DNA of 64,000 bases from JACPNO01 sp963825405 (GCA_963825405.1 CAWGTB010000003.1:1116001-1180000); one strand, 5' to 3'. Numbered from the stretch's first letter, positions 33,319-44,057 are shown. The notes: generated by a model not told the origin, from the sequence alone. Program-made: numbers and translations.

Positions 33319-34764
33319 CTATCTCCTGCGCCAATACGTCATGAACCCGGAGATGATTACGATCAGCGGAAGCAGGATCACGCTCGAATAGAAGATCACC
33401 GACATCTGGCGTCCGCTGATATTCAGGCGGCGATCTTCCGGATCTTTCGGTCGGATCGAAATCAGATCTTCGTCCGCGGTCAGCCAGTTGATCGCGTTGA
33501 GGAACAAGTCGCGGTTGCCGTTGAAACGCAGAATATTGTTGGAAATCCACGACGAGCTGCCGATCACCACGAACCGGCCTTCTTTACTCTTGTCGCCATT
33601 GTTGTACGTACCGGCGGCGCCCAAGACCAGCGGACCTTTCTTGTCGCGTTTGGGATCAAGGCGGATGTCGGCGGAGCCAAGATTGGTGGTGGCGAAGCTG
33701 TTGCCGGAAGTGGAGAATAGCTTTTCTGCAGTGGTTTTGTCGGTGGCTTTGACCTCGACAGTGCGGGCCAGCGGCAGCGCCGTGGCCGTGTCCTTCATGT
33801 CCCTGACGATCGCGTGAGATTCGTACGACGTGACCAGCGGGACTTCCGGGCCCAATCCAAATATCTGGCCCACGCCGCTGGTATCGAGCGCGAGATCCTT
33901 GTTCAGCGTGACCCCCCAGCCTTCGATGACTTTCGCCAGCGCGGGACTGCCAGAGTTGTCGTCGCGTCCCAGTTTCAGCGGCGGATCGATCATGAATAGC
34001 GCGTGGCCGCCGCTTTCCACGTAGGCCTTGATGGCGGCAACCTCTGGCTCGACGTAGTCGTACTTCGGCCCGGCGACAATAAGCACGGTGCAATCCGCGG
34101 GAACTTCCGGCTTAGCGCCGCCCGTGGTGGGCGCGCCTATCTTGGTGGGCGCGGGCGCCGCCAGAGTCGCAGCAGCAGCTCCGCCAATCAGCGAAACACT
34201 TTTCGTTTTGTAATTATTCTTCTCCAAGGCTTCCTTTACCTGGGAGTAGCCGGTGCGCCCGGTGTCGTCGATGGCATGCTCACCGCTGCCGCTTACGAAG
34301 CATGCGTTGCGTTCGCCGCTCTTCAGAGAGCGGATCAGCGCGCCCGTGATTTCTTCTTCCGTAACACTCTTGGCTTCTTCCCGGCGGATGCCGCTGTCAA
34401 TATAGACCGTGCCGTACGTGCGCACATTGGCCTGTTTCGCCAGCGTCGGCTTCTTGTCGGGATCGACGTAATCGACTTTCAGCTTGGTCGAAAGATTGTT
34501 GTAGCGATCCAGCAGGTCGCGCGCTCGGGCGAATTCGCTGGTCTTGTCGAAGTATGTGACTTTGACGTCGCTTTTGAGCCCCTTCACGATCTTTACGGTC
34601 TGATCGGACAGACTGAAGCGTTTGTTCGACGTGGCATCGAACGATGCATTATGGCGGTTGCCCAGCCAATTCACCGCGCCCAGCACCGCGATCACTACAA
34701 GCACGTACGTGACCAGATACGCTCCGTACCGCGTCTGGCGCGCCTTCATCCATTCGGCTTGCAT
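33319..34764 (-). CDS. GldG-type ABC exporter auxiliary subunit
   Basis: 481 residues. An N-terminal transmembrane helix (YLVTYVLVVIAVLGAVNWLG), the FSLSDQTVKIVKGLKSDVKV opening, then DFDKTSEF-like and DYVDPDKKP segments, and a second helix at the C-terminus (VIFYSSVILLPLIVIISGFM). This is the GldG/IFT52-like ABC auxiliary family, found beside GldA and GldF. The gliding names come from Bacteroidota; in Acidobacteria the same module occurs without known gliding, so the exported substrate is open. The next gene upstream (34766) is the permease, with one base between. Confidence 0.85.
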   Translation of the reverse strand: MQAEWMKARQTRYGAYLVTYVLVVIAVLGAVNWLGNRHNASFDATSNKRFSLSDQTVKIVKGLKSDVKVTYFDKTSEFARARDLLDRYNNLSTKLKVDYVDPDKKPTLAKQANVRTYGTVYIDSGIRREEAKSVTEEEITGALIRSLKSGERNACFVSGSGEHAIDDTGRTGYSQVKEALEKNNYKTKSVSLIGGAAAATLAAPAPTKIGAPTTGGAKPEVPADCTVLIVAGPKYDYVEPEVAAIKAYVESGGHALFMIDPPLKLGRDDNSGSPALAKVIEGWGVTLNKDLALDTSGVGQIFGLGPEVPLVTSYESHAIVRDMKDTATALPLARTVEVKATDKTTAEKLFSTSGNSFATTNLGSADIRLDPKRDKKGPLVLGAAGTYNNGDKSKEGRFVVIGSSSWISNNILRFNGNRDLFLNAINWLTADEDLISIRPKDPEDRRLNISGRQMSVIFYSSVILLPLIVIISGFMTYWRRR

Positions 34765-34765
34765 G

Positions 34766-35533
34766 CTACGACCTCCACCGCAGGGATTCCACCGACCGCG
34801 CCGTCAGGAAGAGTCCGAAGAAGATCATCGAGACGTAAAACAAAATATCTTTGGTATCCAGCACGCCTTTGGAAAACGGCTCGAAGTGCGTGACCACGGA
34901 AAGATACGAAATCACTTTGGCCCAGCCGGACGTTTCATACGAACTCACCCAGTCCAGCACCCACAGCAGCAGGCAAACGCCGAAGGTCGCCCCGCCGGCG
35001 ATAATCTGATTGCGCGTAGTCGTCGAGATGAAAGTTCCAATCGCCAGCAGGCAACCGCCCTGCAAAATCAATCCCAGATACCCGACCAGAATCGGTTTCC
35101 AGTCCGGACTGCCGAATGCGAACAGCAGCGCCAGGTTGACGGCGGAGACGCCCAGCACGCAGATGTACATCACCAGCGCCGCCAGCCATTTTCCCAGCAC
35201 AATTTCCATATCGCTCACCGGCGAAGTCATCAGCAGCTCGATGGTTCCGGAGCGCTTTTCCTCGGCATACAAGCGCATCGTGATCATGGGAATCAGGAAC
35301 AGCCCGATCACGCTCGCGTTCGAGAGCAGCGGCCGGATCACGTATTCGTTGACGTCCATCGGCATGCCACGGCCCATCATCTGCATCTGCATTCCCTGCA
35401 TGATGAAGAAGCGCGTCGCGCTGTAAAAGAAGAAACCGAAGATCACCGCGAAGAACGCCATCAGCAGGTAGGCGATGGGCGAAGCGAAGTAACTCTTCAG
35501 CTCCTTTTGAAAGATGATCAGTGTGTTCCTCAT
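34766..35533 (-). CDS. ABC-2-type permease, GldF-like
   Basis: 255 residues with six hydrophobic segments: LLMAFFAVIFGFFFYSATRF, VIGLFLIPMITMRLYAEEKR, LAALVMYICVLGVSAVNLAL and three more. EEKRSGTIELLMTSPVS is a signature of GldF/NosY-type permeases. The ATG overlaps the stop of the ATPase gene in the repaired reading (ATGA arrangement), so the order is ATPase, permease, GldG-like, DUF4340. Confidence 0.88.
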   Translation of the reverse strand: MRNTLIIFQKELKSYFASPIAYLLMAFFAVIFGFFFYSATRFFIMQGMQMQMMGRGMPMDVNEYVIRPLLSNASVIGLFLIPMITMRLYAEEKRSGTIELLMTSPVSDMEIVLGKWLAALVMYICVLGVSAVNLALLFAFGSPDWKPILVGYLGLILQGGCLLAIGTFISTTTRNQIIAGGATFGVCLLLWVLDWVSSYETSGWAKVISYLSVVTHFEPFSKGVLDTKDILFYVSMIFFGLFLTARSVESLRWRS

Positions 35534-36536
35534 TGTTTCATCTCCTGCGTTTCATTGGTGTCGGTCGAGCGCGCGGGCGCGGATCGTTTCTCAGCAGCCG
35601 TGAGTTCGAGGAAGATATCTTCCAGACTCATGCCGACGGTGCGGAGCTCATTCAGGTCCCAACCGGCGCCTGACGATGGTCGCGCGCTAAATCGGCACGA
35701 ATCGCCCGGCCCGGCAGGCCTTCCACTTCGAACACGACGCGATTATCGCGGGTATCTTTCAACACCACGTGGCCCACGCCAGCCACCTGCTCCAGCTTTT
35801 GGCGAACGTCGGATTGACTCAATACGCCCGTGCCTGCGCGGATTTCTACTGCCACCGATTCCGATCCACGCAGCCGGGCAGTGAGATTTTCCACCGTGTC
35901 TTGCGCCACAATCTTGCCCTGGTTGATGATGATCACCTGCTCGCAGGATTCTTCCACTTCGGAAAGAATGTGCGTGCTGAGGATGATGGTGTGGTCCCCG
36001 GCCAGGCTCTTGATCAGCTCGCGCGTCTCAATAATCTGCTTGGGATCGAGGCCCGAAGTCGGCTCATCCAGAATGAGCACATCCGGATTGTGAAGAATGG
36101 CTTGCGCCAGTCCAACGCGCTGCCGATAGCCCTTCGAAAGCTTGCCGATCAGCTTCGCCGACACGTGGGAAATGGCGCAGCGGTCGCAAACTTCGCGCAC
36201 CCGCCCCGGAACGTCGGCGTTCGAAAGGCCTTTGAGTTTCGCGACGAAAGTGAGGTACTCGATGACCTCCATTTCCGGATAAAGAGGAGGCGTCTCAGGC
36301 AGGTATCCAATGCGCTTCTTGACTTCTAAAGGCTGCTCGAGCACATCGAAACCGGCCACTTGCGCCGAGCCCGCGCTAGGCGGCAAAAAGCAGGTGAGGA
36401 CGCGCATCGTGGTGGTTTTTCCCGCCCCGTTGGGTCCCAGGAAACCAACGATTTGCCCCTTCTGCACCTCAAAGGAGATGTTATCGACTGCGAGCGTGCG
36501 CGCGTATCGCTTGCTCAGACCTTCGACTTTAATCAT
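35530..36536 (-). CDS. ABC transporter ATPase, GldA-like (frameshift near the end)
   Basis: Walker A GPNGAGKTTT, signature LSKGYRQRVGLAQAI, Walker B VLILDEPTSGLDPKQ and the H-loop ILSTHILSEVEESCEQV are all intact. The frame as read ends at 35652 (ARDHRQAPVGT), but a single shift near 35680 gives WDLNELRTVGMSLEDIFLEL and TAAEKRS, ending at a TGA (35530-35532) that overlaps the permease ATG. The C-terminal extension is typical of ATPases of the gliding/NosF type. It energises the permease at 34766. Confidence 0.9.
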
Positions 36537-36660
36537 AGAGATTCCAAAGACTTGCGAACCCGACCATAGTACATCAGGAAGTGCCGGAGATACGGCGGTC
36601 GCGGAATTGCGTGAAATTCAATGATAGAAACGTGGGGGGAACGTTGTCAATACACGCGGC

Positions 36661-37770
36661 CTAGCTCAGGCGCGCGCCGGCCTGGGAGGCGTCATAGCCG
36701 CCCAATTCTTCCAATTCGCGGCGGAATGCCGAGCGATTCAGCGTCTCGAGCAGCTGTTGTATAACGGGCAGCGCCAGCTGCCGCTTGCGCATCACCAGAT
36801 CGTAGCGCTCGCTCGCCAGCGGGATGAAGTCGAGACCCGTTGCCCGCGCCACCGTGCGCGTGGCCACGCAGCAATCGCCATCGCCGTTGCGGACTTGCCA
36901 AGCCGCGGGCAGATGGCCGTACGCCAACTGGTCATACCCGGCGACGTGCCGTGCATCGATTCCTAGACGTCCCAGCGCGCGGTCGAGCAGGATGCGGCTG
37001 CCGGCGCCAGGCTCGCGGTTGATCAGCGTGATGCCTTTGCGCGCCAGGTCTTCGATACCCGTGATGCGTTTGGGATTGCCTTTCGCCACCAGCAAGCCCT
37101 CTTCCCATAACGCCAGACTCACTACGGCGGCGCTGCCGCGGGGAAACAGCTTGCTGACGGCGGGCAGATTGGATTCGCCGCTGATTTCGTCGCGCAGGTG
37201 AGTGCCGGCGACATGCACCAGGCCACGCCGCAGCAGATCGAGTGCCTGCGAACTATTGCGATTGGCGGCGACCACCTCCACGCCAGCCAGCCGCAAATGC
37301 TTCGCCAGCACGGAGATGCCCGGATCGCATCCGGCCACCAGCAATCGATTTTGCAGGCCGTCTTCTTCGAGCAGAGTTTGCACGGCGGCTTTGCCGGCGC
37401 TCGGCTCCATCATCACGGCGTCGGCGGGCGGTAATCGCCAGGAAATGGGGGAGGCGGCCACCGCCAGCAGACGGCGGTTCACGCGGCACAGTTGGACCGG
37501 CTGCCCGGGCCGGGATTCGGCATCGCCCGGCAGCAGCTCGACTTCCTGCCTTCGGGCCGGCGTGCGCTCCGGTTCCTCGAGCAGGAACAGATCCTCCACC
37601 GTCACTCCCAAAGTCTGGGCCAGGCGCAAGGCCACCAGCGTATTGGGGACGTAACTGCCGGCTTCCACGGCGTAAACCGTTTGCCGGGTGATGCCGGCGC
37701 GGGCGGCCAGATCGACGGCTGACAGTCCGCGCTTGAGGCGGAGGGCAGCTAGATGATTCACCACGCGCAT
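36661..37770 (-). CDS. HTH regulator with PBP-like (molybdate-type) sensor domain
   Basis: 370 residues from ATG 37770; an ATG ten codons upstream is possible. Residues 1-60 are an XRE-type helix-turn-helix (LAARAGITRQTVYAVEAGSY). Residues 100-360 resemble the periplasmic-binding-protein superfamily domain (PF12727-type) seen in molybdenum regulators and next to MoeA: LLVAGCDPGISVLAKHL, ITLINREPGAGSRILLD and FIPLASERYDLVMRK. It lies downstream of modA-modB-modC and a GlcG-like gene on the same strand. The inferred role is molybdate- or tungstate-dependent control of this transporter, by analogy only. Confidence 0.75.
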   Translation of the reverse strand: MRVVNHLAALRLKRGLSAVDLAARAGITRQTVYAVEAGSYVPNTLVALRLAQTLGVTVEDLFLLEEPERTPARRQEVELLPGDAESRPGQPVQLCRVNRRLLAVAASPISWRLPPADAVMMEPSAGKAAVQTLLEEDGLQNRLLVAGCDPGISVLAKHLRLAGVEVVAANRNSSQALDLLRRGLVHVAGTHLRDEISGESNLPAVSKLFPRGSAAVVSLALWEEGLLVAKGNPKRITGIEDLARKGITLINREPGAGSRILLDRALGRLGIDARHVAGYDQLAYGHLPAAWQVRNGDGDCCVATRTVARATGLDFIPLASERYDLVMRKRQLALPVIQQLLETLNRSAFRRELEELGGYDASQAGARLS

Positions 37771-37842
37771 TGTCTTACAAATATGACACAGGTATTGCAA
37801 AAACGAAATGCCTGCGCCAAACGGGCCGAGCGATGAGAGCGC

Positions 37843-38238
37843 CTAGAACGCCGCAGCGCCCGCTTCCGCCACCGCATGATCCTGATCGCCCGATCCGCCG
37901 CTCACGCCAATCGCGCCCACCACTTTGCCGTCTTTCTTCAGCGGAATGCCGCCGGCGAAGATCATGATCTTGCCGTCGTTGGAGGCATGAATGCCAAAGA
38001 ATTGCGCGCCCGACTGGCAATGCGGCGCCAAATCCTTGGTCGCGATATCGAAAGCGCGCGATGTGTAAGCCTTCTTGATCGAGATATCGATGCTTCCCAA
38101 CCAGGCGCCGTCCATTCTCACATGCGCGATCAGGTTGCCGCCGCCATCGGCGACAGCGATGTTCATGGGATGGTTCATCTCGGTGGCTTTCTTCTCGGCA
38201 GCGGCGATTACCCGCCTTGCATCATTCAATGTGACCAT
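37843..38238 (-). CDS. GlcG/HbpS-family (DUF336) protein
   Basis: 131 residues. The family opening TLNDARRVIAAAEKKATEM is followed by NIAVADGGGNLIAHVRMDGA and the glycine-rich GAIGVSGGSGDQDHAVAEAG end. Members bind haem or cobalamin-related cofactors in a few studied cases (HbpS), while most are of unknown role. It is between modC (65 bases upstream) and the PBP-domain regulator, so it may belong to the molybdenum locus. No signal peptide. Confidence 0.8.
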   Translation of the reverse strand: MVTLNDARRVIAAAEKKATEMNHPMNIAVADGGGNLIAHVRMDGAWLGSIDISIKKAYTSRAFDIATKDLAPHCQSGAQFFGIHASNDGKIMIFAGGIPLKKDGKVVGAIGVSGGSGDQDHAVAEAGAAAF

Positions 38239-38302
38239 TTTGTAGCTCTCCGTTTCCTGGTGAATTGCGTCAAATTAGCATCGAACGCCTCGGGTGTCCG
38301 TG

Positions 38303-39383
38303 TCAATTCCGGGGAATGAGGTGAACCGCCGTGGCTTTGACGGCAGCCGTTACCACGGTTCCCACGGTGAGCCCCATCTCTTCGCGGGCCTGGCGCGTAA
38401 CCATGGCCACGAGGGGGAAACCGCAGTCGATGGAAATGCGCTCTACGGCGCCTTCCGAGTCGATGGCCGAGATTCGCCCCGCCACATGATTGCGCGCGCT
38501 ATCCTTGAGCGCATCGCCGGTCCGCAGTGTGACGTCTTCCGCGCGGAAACAGACGAAAACGTCGGCGTGGCCGGCGATATCGTCGGGGGGCACCGCTGTG
38601 AAAACGTGCTGTTCCACTTGCACCGTAGCCAAACCATTGCTTACGGCAGTCACGGCACCCGGAACAATGGTCTCCACACCCACTGAGCGAGCCACCTCCA
38701 GATTGGCGGGATGGCTGAAAACTTCCTGCACGCGTCCGAGCTGCTGAATTTTCCCCCCTGCCACCACCACCATTTGATCGCCCAGCGCGATGGCCTCGGT
38801 GCGATCATGCGTTACCAGCAGCGTGGGCGTGCCGGCCTTGATAAGCAGCGCGCGCAGTTCGCTGCGCAGACGCCCGCGCGCGGGTGCATCGAGCGCGGCC
38901 AGCGGTTCGTCGAGCAGCAGGAGCCGAGGCTCCGGCGCCAATGCCCGCGCCAACGCCACACGCTGAGCCTGTCCGCCGGATAGCTGCCGTGGGTACCGGT
39001 TTTCGAGGTCGGCGATCTCGACCAGCGCCATCATTTGCGCGGCCCGCTCGCTGCGCCCGCGCAAGCCATACTCGATGTTCTGCCGCACGGTGAGGTGAGG
39101 GAAAAGCGCAAATTCCTGAAACAGATAACCAATTTTGCGTTGTTGCGGTGAAAGGCAAATCCCACGGGACGAATCCAACCAAGTCTCTTCGCGGAAACGG
39201 ATGGAACCGTGCTCCGGCCGCTCGAGGCCGGCGATGCTGCGCAGAATAGTCGTCTTGCCAGCACCTGAAGGTCCAAATAGAACGACCACCGTGCCCGGCT
39301 CCAAAGCGAAGATGCAGGCTGGCTTCAATGACGGCTCCGCTCGAGAACCGTTTCTGAATGTCGATGTCTATTTGGTCGGCCAT
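38303..39383 (-). CDS. modC: Molybdate ABC transporter ATPase (frameshift near the start)
   Basis: From ATG 39383 the frame reads MADQIDIDIQKRFSSGAVIE; near 39310 one extra base must be removed to continue as FALEPGTVVVLFGPSGAGKTT (Walker A). The Q-loop LFQEFALFPHLTV, signature RQLSGGQAQRVALARAL and Walker B LLLLDEPLAALD follow. The last 110 residues form a TOBE/MOP-like domain (VPGAVTAVSNGLATVQV), typical of ModC, which binds oxyanions. The start overlaps the modB stop by 16 bases. It powers molybdate import at the inner membrane. Confidence 0.88.
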
Positions 39384-40043
39384 GCCGCCCACACGGTTTT
39401 CTGCAGCGAGTACGTCACCACCAGAACAGCGAATGAAACGCCCAGCAAAGGAGCAAAGACGTTTGGAACGCGGCCTGATAGTTCAGTGCCTGGACATTGT
39501 CGTAAATGGAAATGGAAACCGTTCGCGTGATGCCGGGCAGATTGCCGCCCACCATCAGCACTACGCCGAATTCTCCCAGCGTATGCGCGAAGCTCAGGAT
39601 CATTCCTGTGACGATCCCCTGCACGGAGAGCGGAACAATCAGGCGGGCAAATGTTCTGGCGCGGGACGCCCCCAGGCACCACGACGCTTCCACCAAACGG
39701 CGGTCCACCGTGGCGAATGCTGAGGCAAAAGGCTGCACCGCGAACGGCAAACTGTAGAGCACGGAGGCCACTAGTAATCCGGCAAAAGAGAAGGGAAGCA
39801 GCTTGCCCGTTACGGTTTGATAGAAGCTTCCGACAGGGCTACGGGGCCAATGGCCAGCAGAATGTAGAAGCCGAGCACCGTCGGCGGCAGTACCAGCGGC
39901 AGCGCCACCACGGCCTCTACCAGGAATTTCCAGCGCCACTTCGAGAACGCAATCCAATACGCCACCGGCATTCCAAGCGCGACCAGCACCACCATCGTCC
40001 AAAACGAAAGGCGGATGCTCACCCAGACTGCCGTCCAATCCAA
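39368..40043 (-). CDS. modB: Molybdate ABC transporter permease (two frameshifts)
   Basis: TTG 40043 opens WTAVWVSIRLSFWTMVVLVA, and the ModB hallmark ALPLVLPPTVLGFYILLAIG follows. After a shift near 39820 it continues with LLPFSFAGLLVASVLYSLPF and the permease EAA-type loop EASWCLGASRARTFARLIVP. A second shift near 39460 gives GVSFAVLVVTYSLQKTVWAA and the stop at 39368. About five transmembrane helices. It sits three bases after modA and overlaps modC, the usual ABC order. Confidence 0.88.
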
Positions 40044-40046
40044 AGC

Positions 40047-40822
40047 TTATTCTCCCGGCGGAAAAAATCCGTAGCGCTTCAGCACCGCGCGCCCCTGCTC
40101 ACTCAAGATGTACGCGCGCAATGCCTGGGCGGACGCGGCGTCTTTTGCTCCATTTCATGATCGCGCCGCCTTGCTCCATCTTAGGGTACGCGCTCAGCGG
40201 CACTTCCCAGTATTTGCCCTGGTTTGCGACCGCGGGCGACACTGCCAGCGAGAGCGCAACGATGCCGATTTCCGCTGCCCCGCTTTGCACGAATTGCATG
40301 GTCTGGGAAATATTCTCGCCGAAGACCAGTTTGGGTTGACAGGCCGCGTACACGCCTAGCGACCGCATCGCCGCCTCGGCAGCCTTGCCGTACGGCGCGT
40401 GCTGCGGGTTGGCAATGGCGATGTGCGCAACGCTCGAATGGCGAAGCGCGGCGATTCCCAAATGCTGCACGTCGATCGGAGACGACACCGGAACCCACAC
40501 CACGATCCTGCCCACGGCGTAGGAAAACTCGCTGCCCGGCAGAGTGAGATCTTGAGCGGCGAGCTTGCGCGGATACTCCACGTCGGCAGAGAAGAACGAT
40601 ATCGAAGGGCGCGTGGTTCACGATCTGGGAATAAAAATTTCCCGAGGAGCCATAGGACGCATTTACAGCGATATCCGGATGCTCCACGCGGAACTGCGTG
40701 ATGAGTTCGTCCATCGCGTAGCGCAGATCGGCGGCGGCTGCCACCATCACCTGCTTTTTCGCGGACGTCTGGCCTAGAGCCAGACTCGTCGCAAGCAATA
40801 GGAACAGCACCAGCCGTTTCAC
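40047..40822 (-). CDS. modA: Molybdate-binding periplasmic protein (two frameshifts)
   Basis: GTG 40822 starts KRLVLFLLLATSLALGQTSA, a signal peptide, six bases after AAAAGG. The mature start VMVAAAADLRYAMDELITQF and NASYGSSGNFYSQIVNHAPFD are the molybdate-pocket signatures of ModA. Shifts near 40600 and 40145 restore EYPRKLAAQDL and KDAASAQALRAYILSEQGR; the gene ends at TAA 40047. It lies only 22 bases after the TonB-dependent receptor gene on the same strand with no terminator between, so receptor and importer may be one transcript. Confidence 0.88.
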
Positions 40823-40844
40823 GTGGCCTTTTATTCTACCCGGG

Positions 40845-43800
40845 CTAGAAGTGCAGTTTGAGGCCAAACTCGAAATCCCTGGGATTGCCGGCGCTGATAA
40901 TCGTGCCGAAAGCCGGCGACCCGAAGCTGCCGTTCGGATCGCTAAGCGGCGGAGTGTTGGAAACGTTGAACACTTCGGCGCGGAAGTCAAGACGGAATCT
41001 CTCGGTGATCCGGAACGTGTTGCCAAGCATCAAATCCGCATTCTGCAATCCCGGCCCGCGCACTGGATTGCGCGAGCTGTTGCCGATCTGGAATTGACCC
41101 ACGCCCACGAAGGCCGCGGTATTGAACCACTCAGTCGCGCTGCGCGTTGCGAATGCATTCGGATCGCCGATGCGGTTGGGCCGCTGGGTCCCGTAGCCCA
41201 GGTTGGAATCGAAATTCGTGGCTTGCGAAACAGCTACAGCATCTCCCGCCTGCACCCGCACCAGGCCGGCAATCTCCCATCCTGAAATTTTCCATAGCTT
41301 GGGAATCTGATACACCCAGCCGCCGGTGAACACACGCGGAATATCACCAGTCGACAAATCCCGCTCGAGGTGCTTGTTGTAGGCGTCGGCGACCCCGGTG
41401 TTGGCAATCGGGCCGGTGAATATGGTGTTCGAGAACACGCTGGAGGCGTCGTCAATCAGCTTGGAAAACGTGTATGCGAACGTGAAGGTCAATCCGTGCG
41501 AGAGGCGCTTTTCGAGCTTTGCCTGGAGCGCGTGGTAGGAAGAATTGCCGATATTGTCGCGGAACAATGCCACGGTGGTGAATTGCGGATAAGGCCGCAG
41601 CAACTGTTGCTCGGTGATGGTCGCGCCGCCCAGCGACGATGACGGCGGAATGATTCCGAAATACGGATTGGCCACCTTGGTCAGCAGCGCCGAGCCCATC
41701 GAGAGATACTGATCCGGCAGTTGGTTGATGTTGGCGTCCGGAACACCCAATCGAGTATTTTTCGAGCCGAGATATCCAATTTCGAAATTGAGATTCTTGC
41801 CAAGAGTTTTTTGCACCGTGAAATTCCACTGCTGCGAATAGCCGGACCCCACGTTGCGATCGGTTCCGAACACGCCTTGGCCCAGGCCCGAATTCGGATT
41901 CGGCGAGGTCACTTGAACCGTCGGTCCATTGGCCAGAATGAATGCAGGGTTGATGTTGTTCTGCGATTGCTGCCCCAACGTCTGCACAAACGGAAACTGC
42001 GGAATGGTGAACGGCGTGGTGATTCCGGATTGCTCGAACCAGATCATGCCGTAACCGGAGCGAACCACCCAGGAATCGCCGATGCGATACGCCAGGCCCG
42101 CGCGCGGCCCGAAATCGCCCCAGGAGATGTTGCGGGCGGTGTGCGGAAAATCGAGCACCTGCGTGTTGAGGTTGAACACTGCGCCCTGATTGTTCACTTC
42201 GGTGGAAGGAAAGTTCACCGTGTAACGCGTCCCCAGATTGAGCACCAGGCGGTCGGTCACTCTCCACTCATCGTTGACAAAAGCTTCGGCGATGTTGGCC
42301 CGCTCCTGCAAAAGCTTATTTTGAATATCGATGGTAAACGCGTTCACCTGTCCCAGCAGCATGGATGCCAGGCTATTGCCGCTGTTTGCCACCGTGCTCA
42401 GATTCGTTCCGGTTGTGTTAAACGTAAACGAGCCGGTTGGATTCGGCGGATTCAGCACATTCAGCGCTTCGTGGCGCAGGTCGATTCCGACTTTGATCGT
42501 GTGCCTCCCCCGCACTTTCGAAAACGTGTCCAGGTACTCCGTAACGTAAGTCGTGAAATTGTCATTGGCGCCGGAAGTGGGCCCGATTTGCTGAAAACCG
42601 GTGGGCGTAAAAATTGGCAGCACCGACGCGAACGAGTTGCTGGGAAGCCCGGGCACGGTGATGCCGCCGTTCTGCAGCGAAGTTTGATTCAGGTCGCGCC
42701 GCGTGTATCCGACCCGCGCCTGATTTAAGGTTGTGGGCGATATCGTCCAATCGTATTCGGCGGCGACGCCGTCACCGCGCGTAATCGCGTGCCCGGTGAC
42801 GCCCGATGTCAGGCTTCCGCTGCCATCCGGCAGCGGCGTAACCGGATTATCGTTGTCGCGCAGGTAGGAGTAACGCGCGAAGAAGCGGTGGTTGGGGCCG
42901 AAGTAGTGGTCAACGCGCGTATCGAACTGATCCTGGCTGTCGGGTTCAACGCCCGTCAGTGAAAAATTATTGGCTGCTCCCGTCTTGGTTGGAACAGGGT
43001 AGTGTTGCAATATCAGTGCGGCGATAGGATCGAACCGGCTGATGGGTATCGTGTTATTCGGGAAGGGCGTGCGCGGCGATGTATCCGGATCGTAAATCGG
43101 CCCTGGGAAAATCCCTTTTCTCTCATTCGCGGTGGGCACAGTACTGGTGCGGGGGATGCCGGTTCGCAGCCGCGTGCCCTGCCAGTCGACAAAGAAGAAC
43201 GTTTTGTTTTTCTGAATCGGGCCGCCCAGCGCCAGGCCGTATTGATTACGCCGGAACTCCGGCTTGGGACCCGTAGGCGACGCGAAAAGATTTTTCGCGT
43301 TCAGATCTTCATTGCGCAGGAATTCAAAGAATGTTCCATGAAGATCGTTGCCTCCGGATTTCGTGCTGACCATCACGGTGCCGCCGTTTGACCGCCCATA
43401 TTCCGGCGAATAGGAATTGATATTCAGGCGGAATTCCGACATGCCGTCGATGATGGGATAGAAAGCCACCTGCCCTGGCTCCGGCTGCAAAACGCTGATG
43501 CCGTCGTACATGTACTCGTTGGTGCGGGGACGGCTGCCGTTGATGCGCGGCAGCAGCGATCCGCCGCCTGGCAGGGCAACGCCGGGCGCGAGCGCCACCA
43601 GCGGAATGAAATTGCGCCCATCCAGCGGGAAGGTCACGATCCTGGTCTGGTCCACGTTGAAACTTACGTCGCCGGACGCTGTCTGCAGAAGTGGCGCGGC
43701 GGCGGTCACATTGATCGATTCGGACGGCTGCCCGATCTCCAGCTTCACGTCCACCGCGGTGTTGTCCTCGATTCGCAGCGTGATTCCGGACTGTTTGTAT

Positions 43801-44048
43801 GTCTTGAACCCGGGCTGTTCAACGGTAAGGACGTAATCGCCCGCGCGCAAACCCAGCAAATGATATTCGCCACGCTCATCGGACACCGCGGCGTAGCGCG
43901 CCATTGTGGCCTGTTCCTCCGCCTGCACCCTGGCTTGCGGAACCGCCAGCCCGGAGGGGTCCTGAATAGTTCCAAAGAGCTGGGCTTTTCCCGCTTGTCC
44001 AAAAACTGGTAGGGCGCATAATAGGAGCAACGGAAGGCAGAATTTCAT
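40845..44048 (-). CDS. Oar-like TonB-dependent outer-membrane receptor
   Basis: About 1067 residues from the ATG at 44048 (MKFCLPLLLLCALPVFGQ signal peptide). An N-terminal carboxypeptidase-regulatory-like beta-sandwich (FGTIQDPSGLAVPQARVQAE) is followed by a plug domain (SINVTAAAPLLQTASGDVSF, then NEYMYDGISVLQP) and a long beta-barrel ending in GLKLHF, a normal aromatic C-terminal residue for barrel insertion. This is the Oar/OmpA-related class that is abundant in Acidobacteria and usually of unknown substrate. Its position 22 bases before modA suggests, but does not prove, a role in uptake of a molybdenum complex. The promoter region shares three GTGTATA boxes with the divergent gene. Confidence 0.88.
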   Translation of the reverse strand: MKFCLPLLLLCALPVFGQAGKAQLFGTIQDPSGLAVPQARVQAEEQATMARYAAVSDERGEYHLLGLRAGDYVLTVEQPGFKTYKQSGITLRIEDNTAVDVKLEIGQPSESINVTAAAPLLQTASGDVSFNVDQTRIVTFPLDGRNFIPLVALAPGVALPGGGSLLPRINGSRPRTNEYMYDGISVLQPEPGQVAFYPIIDGMSEFRLNINSYSPEYGRSNGGTVMVSTKSGGNDLHGTFFEFLRNEDLNAKNLFASPTGPKPEFRRNQYGLALGGPIQKNKTFFFVDWQGTRLRTGIPRTSTVPTANERKGIFPGPIYDPDTSPRTPFPNNTIPISRFDPIAALILQHYPVPTKTGAANNFSLTGVEPDSQDQFDTRVDHYFGPNHRFFARYSYLRDNDNPVTPLPDGSGSLTSGVTGHAITRGDGVAAEYDWTISPTTLNQARVGYTRRDLNQTSLQNGGITVPGLPSNSFASVLPIFTPTGFQQIGPTSGANDNFTTYVTEYLDTFSKVRGRHTIKVGIDLRHEALNVLNPPNPTGSFTFNTTGTNLSTVANSGNSLASMLLGQVNAFTIDIQNKLLQERANIAEAFVNDEWRVTDRLVLNLGTRYTVNFPSTEVNNQGAVFNLNTQVLDFPHTARNISWGDFGPRAGLAYRIGDSWVVRSGYGMIWFEQSGITTPFTIPQFPFVQTLGQQSQNNINPAFILANGPTVQVTSPNPNSGLGQGVFGTDRNVGSGYSQQWNFTVQKTLGKNLNFEIGYLGSKNTRLGVPDANINQLPDQYLSMGSALLTKVANPYFGIIPPSSSLGGATITEQQLLRPYPQFTTVALFRDNIGNSSYHALQAKLEKRLSHGLTFTFAYTFSKLIDDASSVFSNTIFTGPIANTGVADAYNKHLERDLSTGDIPRVFTGGWVYQIPKLWKISGWEIAGLVRVQAGDAVAVSQATNFDSNLGYGTQRPNRIGDPNAFATRSATEWFNTAAFVGVGQFQIGNSSRNPVRGPGLQNADLMLGNTFRITERFRLDFRAEVFNVSNTPPLSDPNGSFGSPAFGTIISAGNPRDFEFGLKLHF

Positions 44049-44057
44049 CATAGGAAT

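Noticed and set aside
33319..36536. A gliding-motility system
   Set aside because: Only the GldA/GldF/GldG ABC part and DUF4340 are here. The other gliding or type IX secretion genes are absent, and this exporter is found in non-gliding bacteria.
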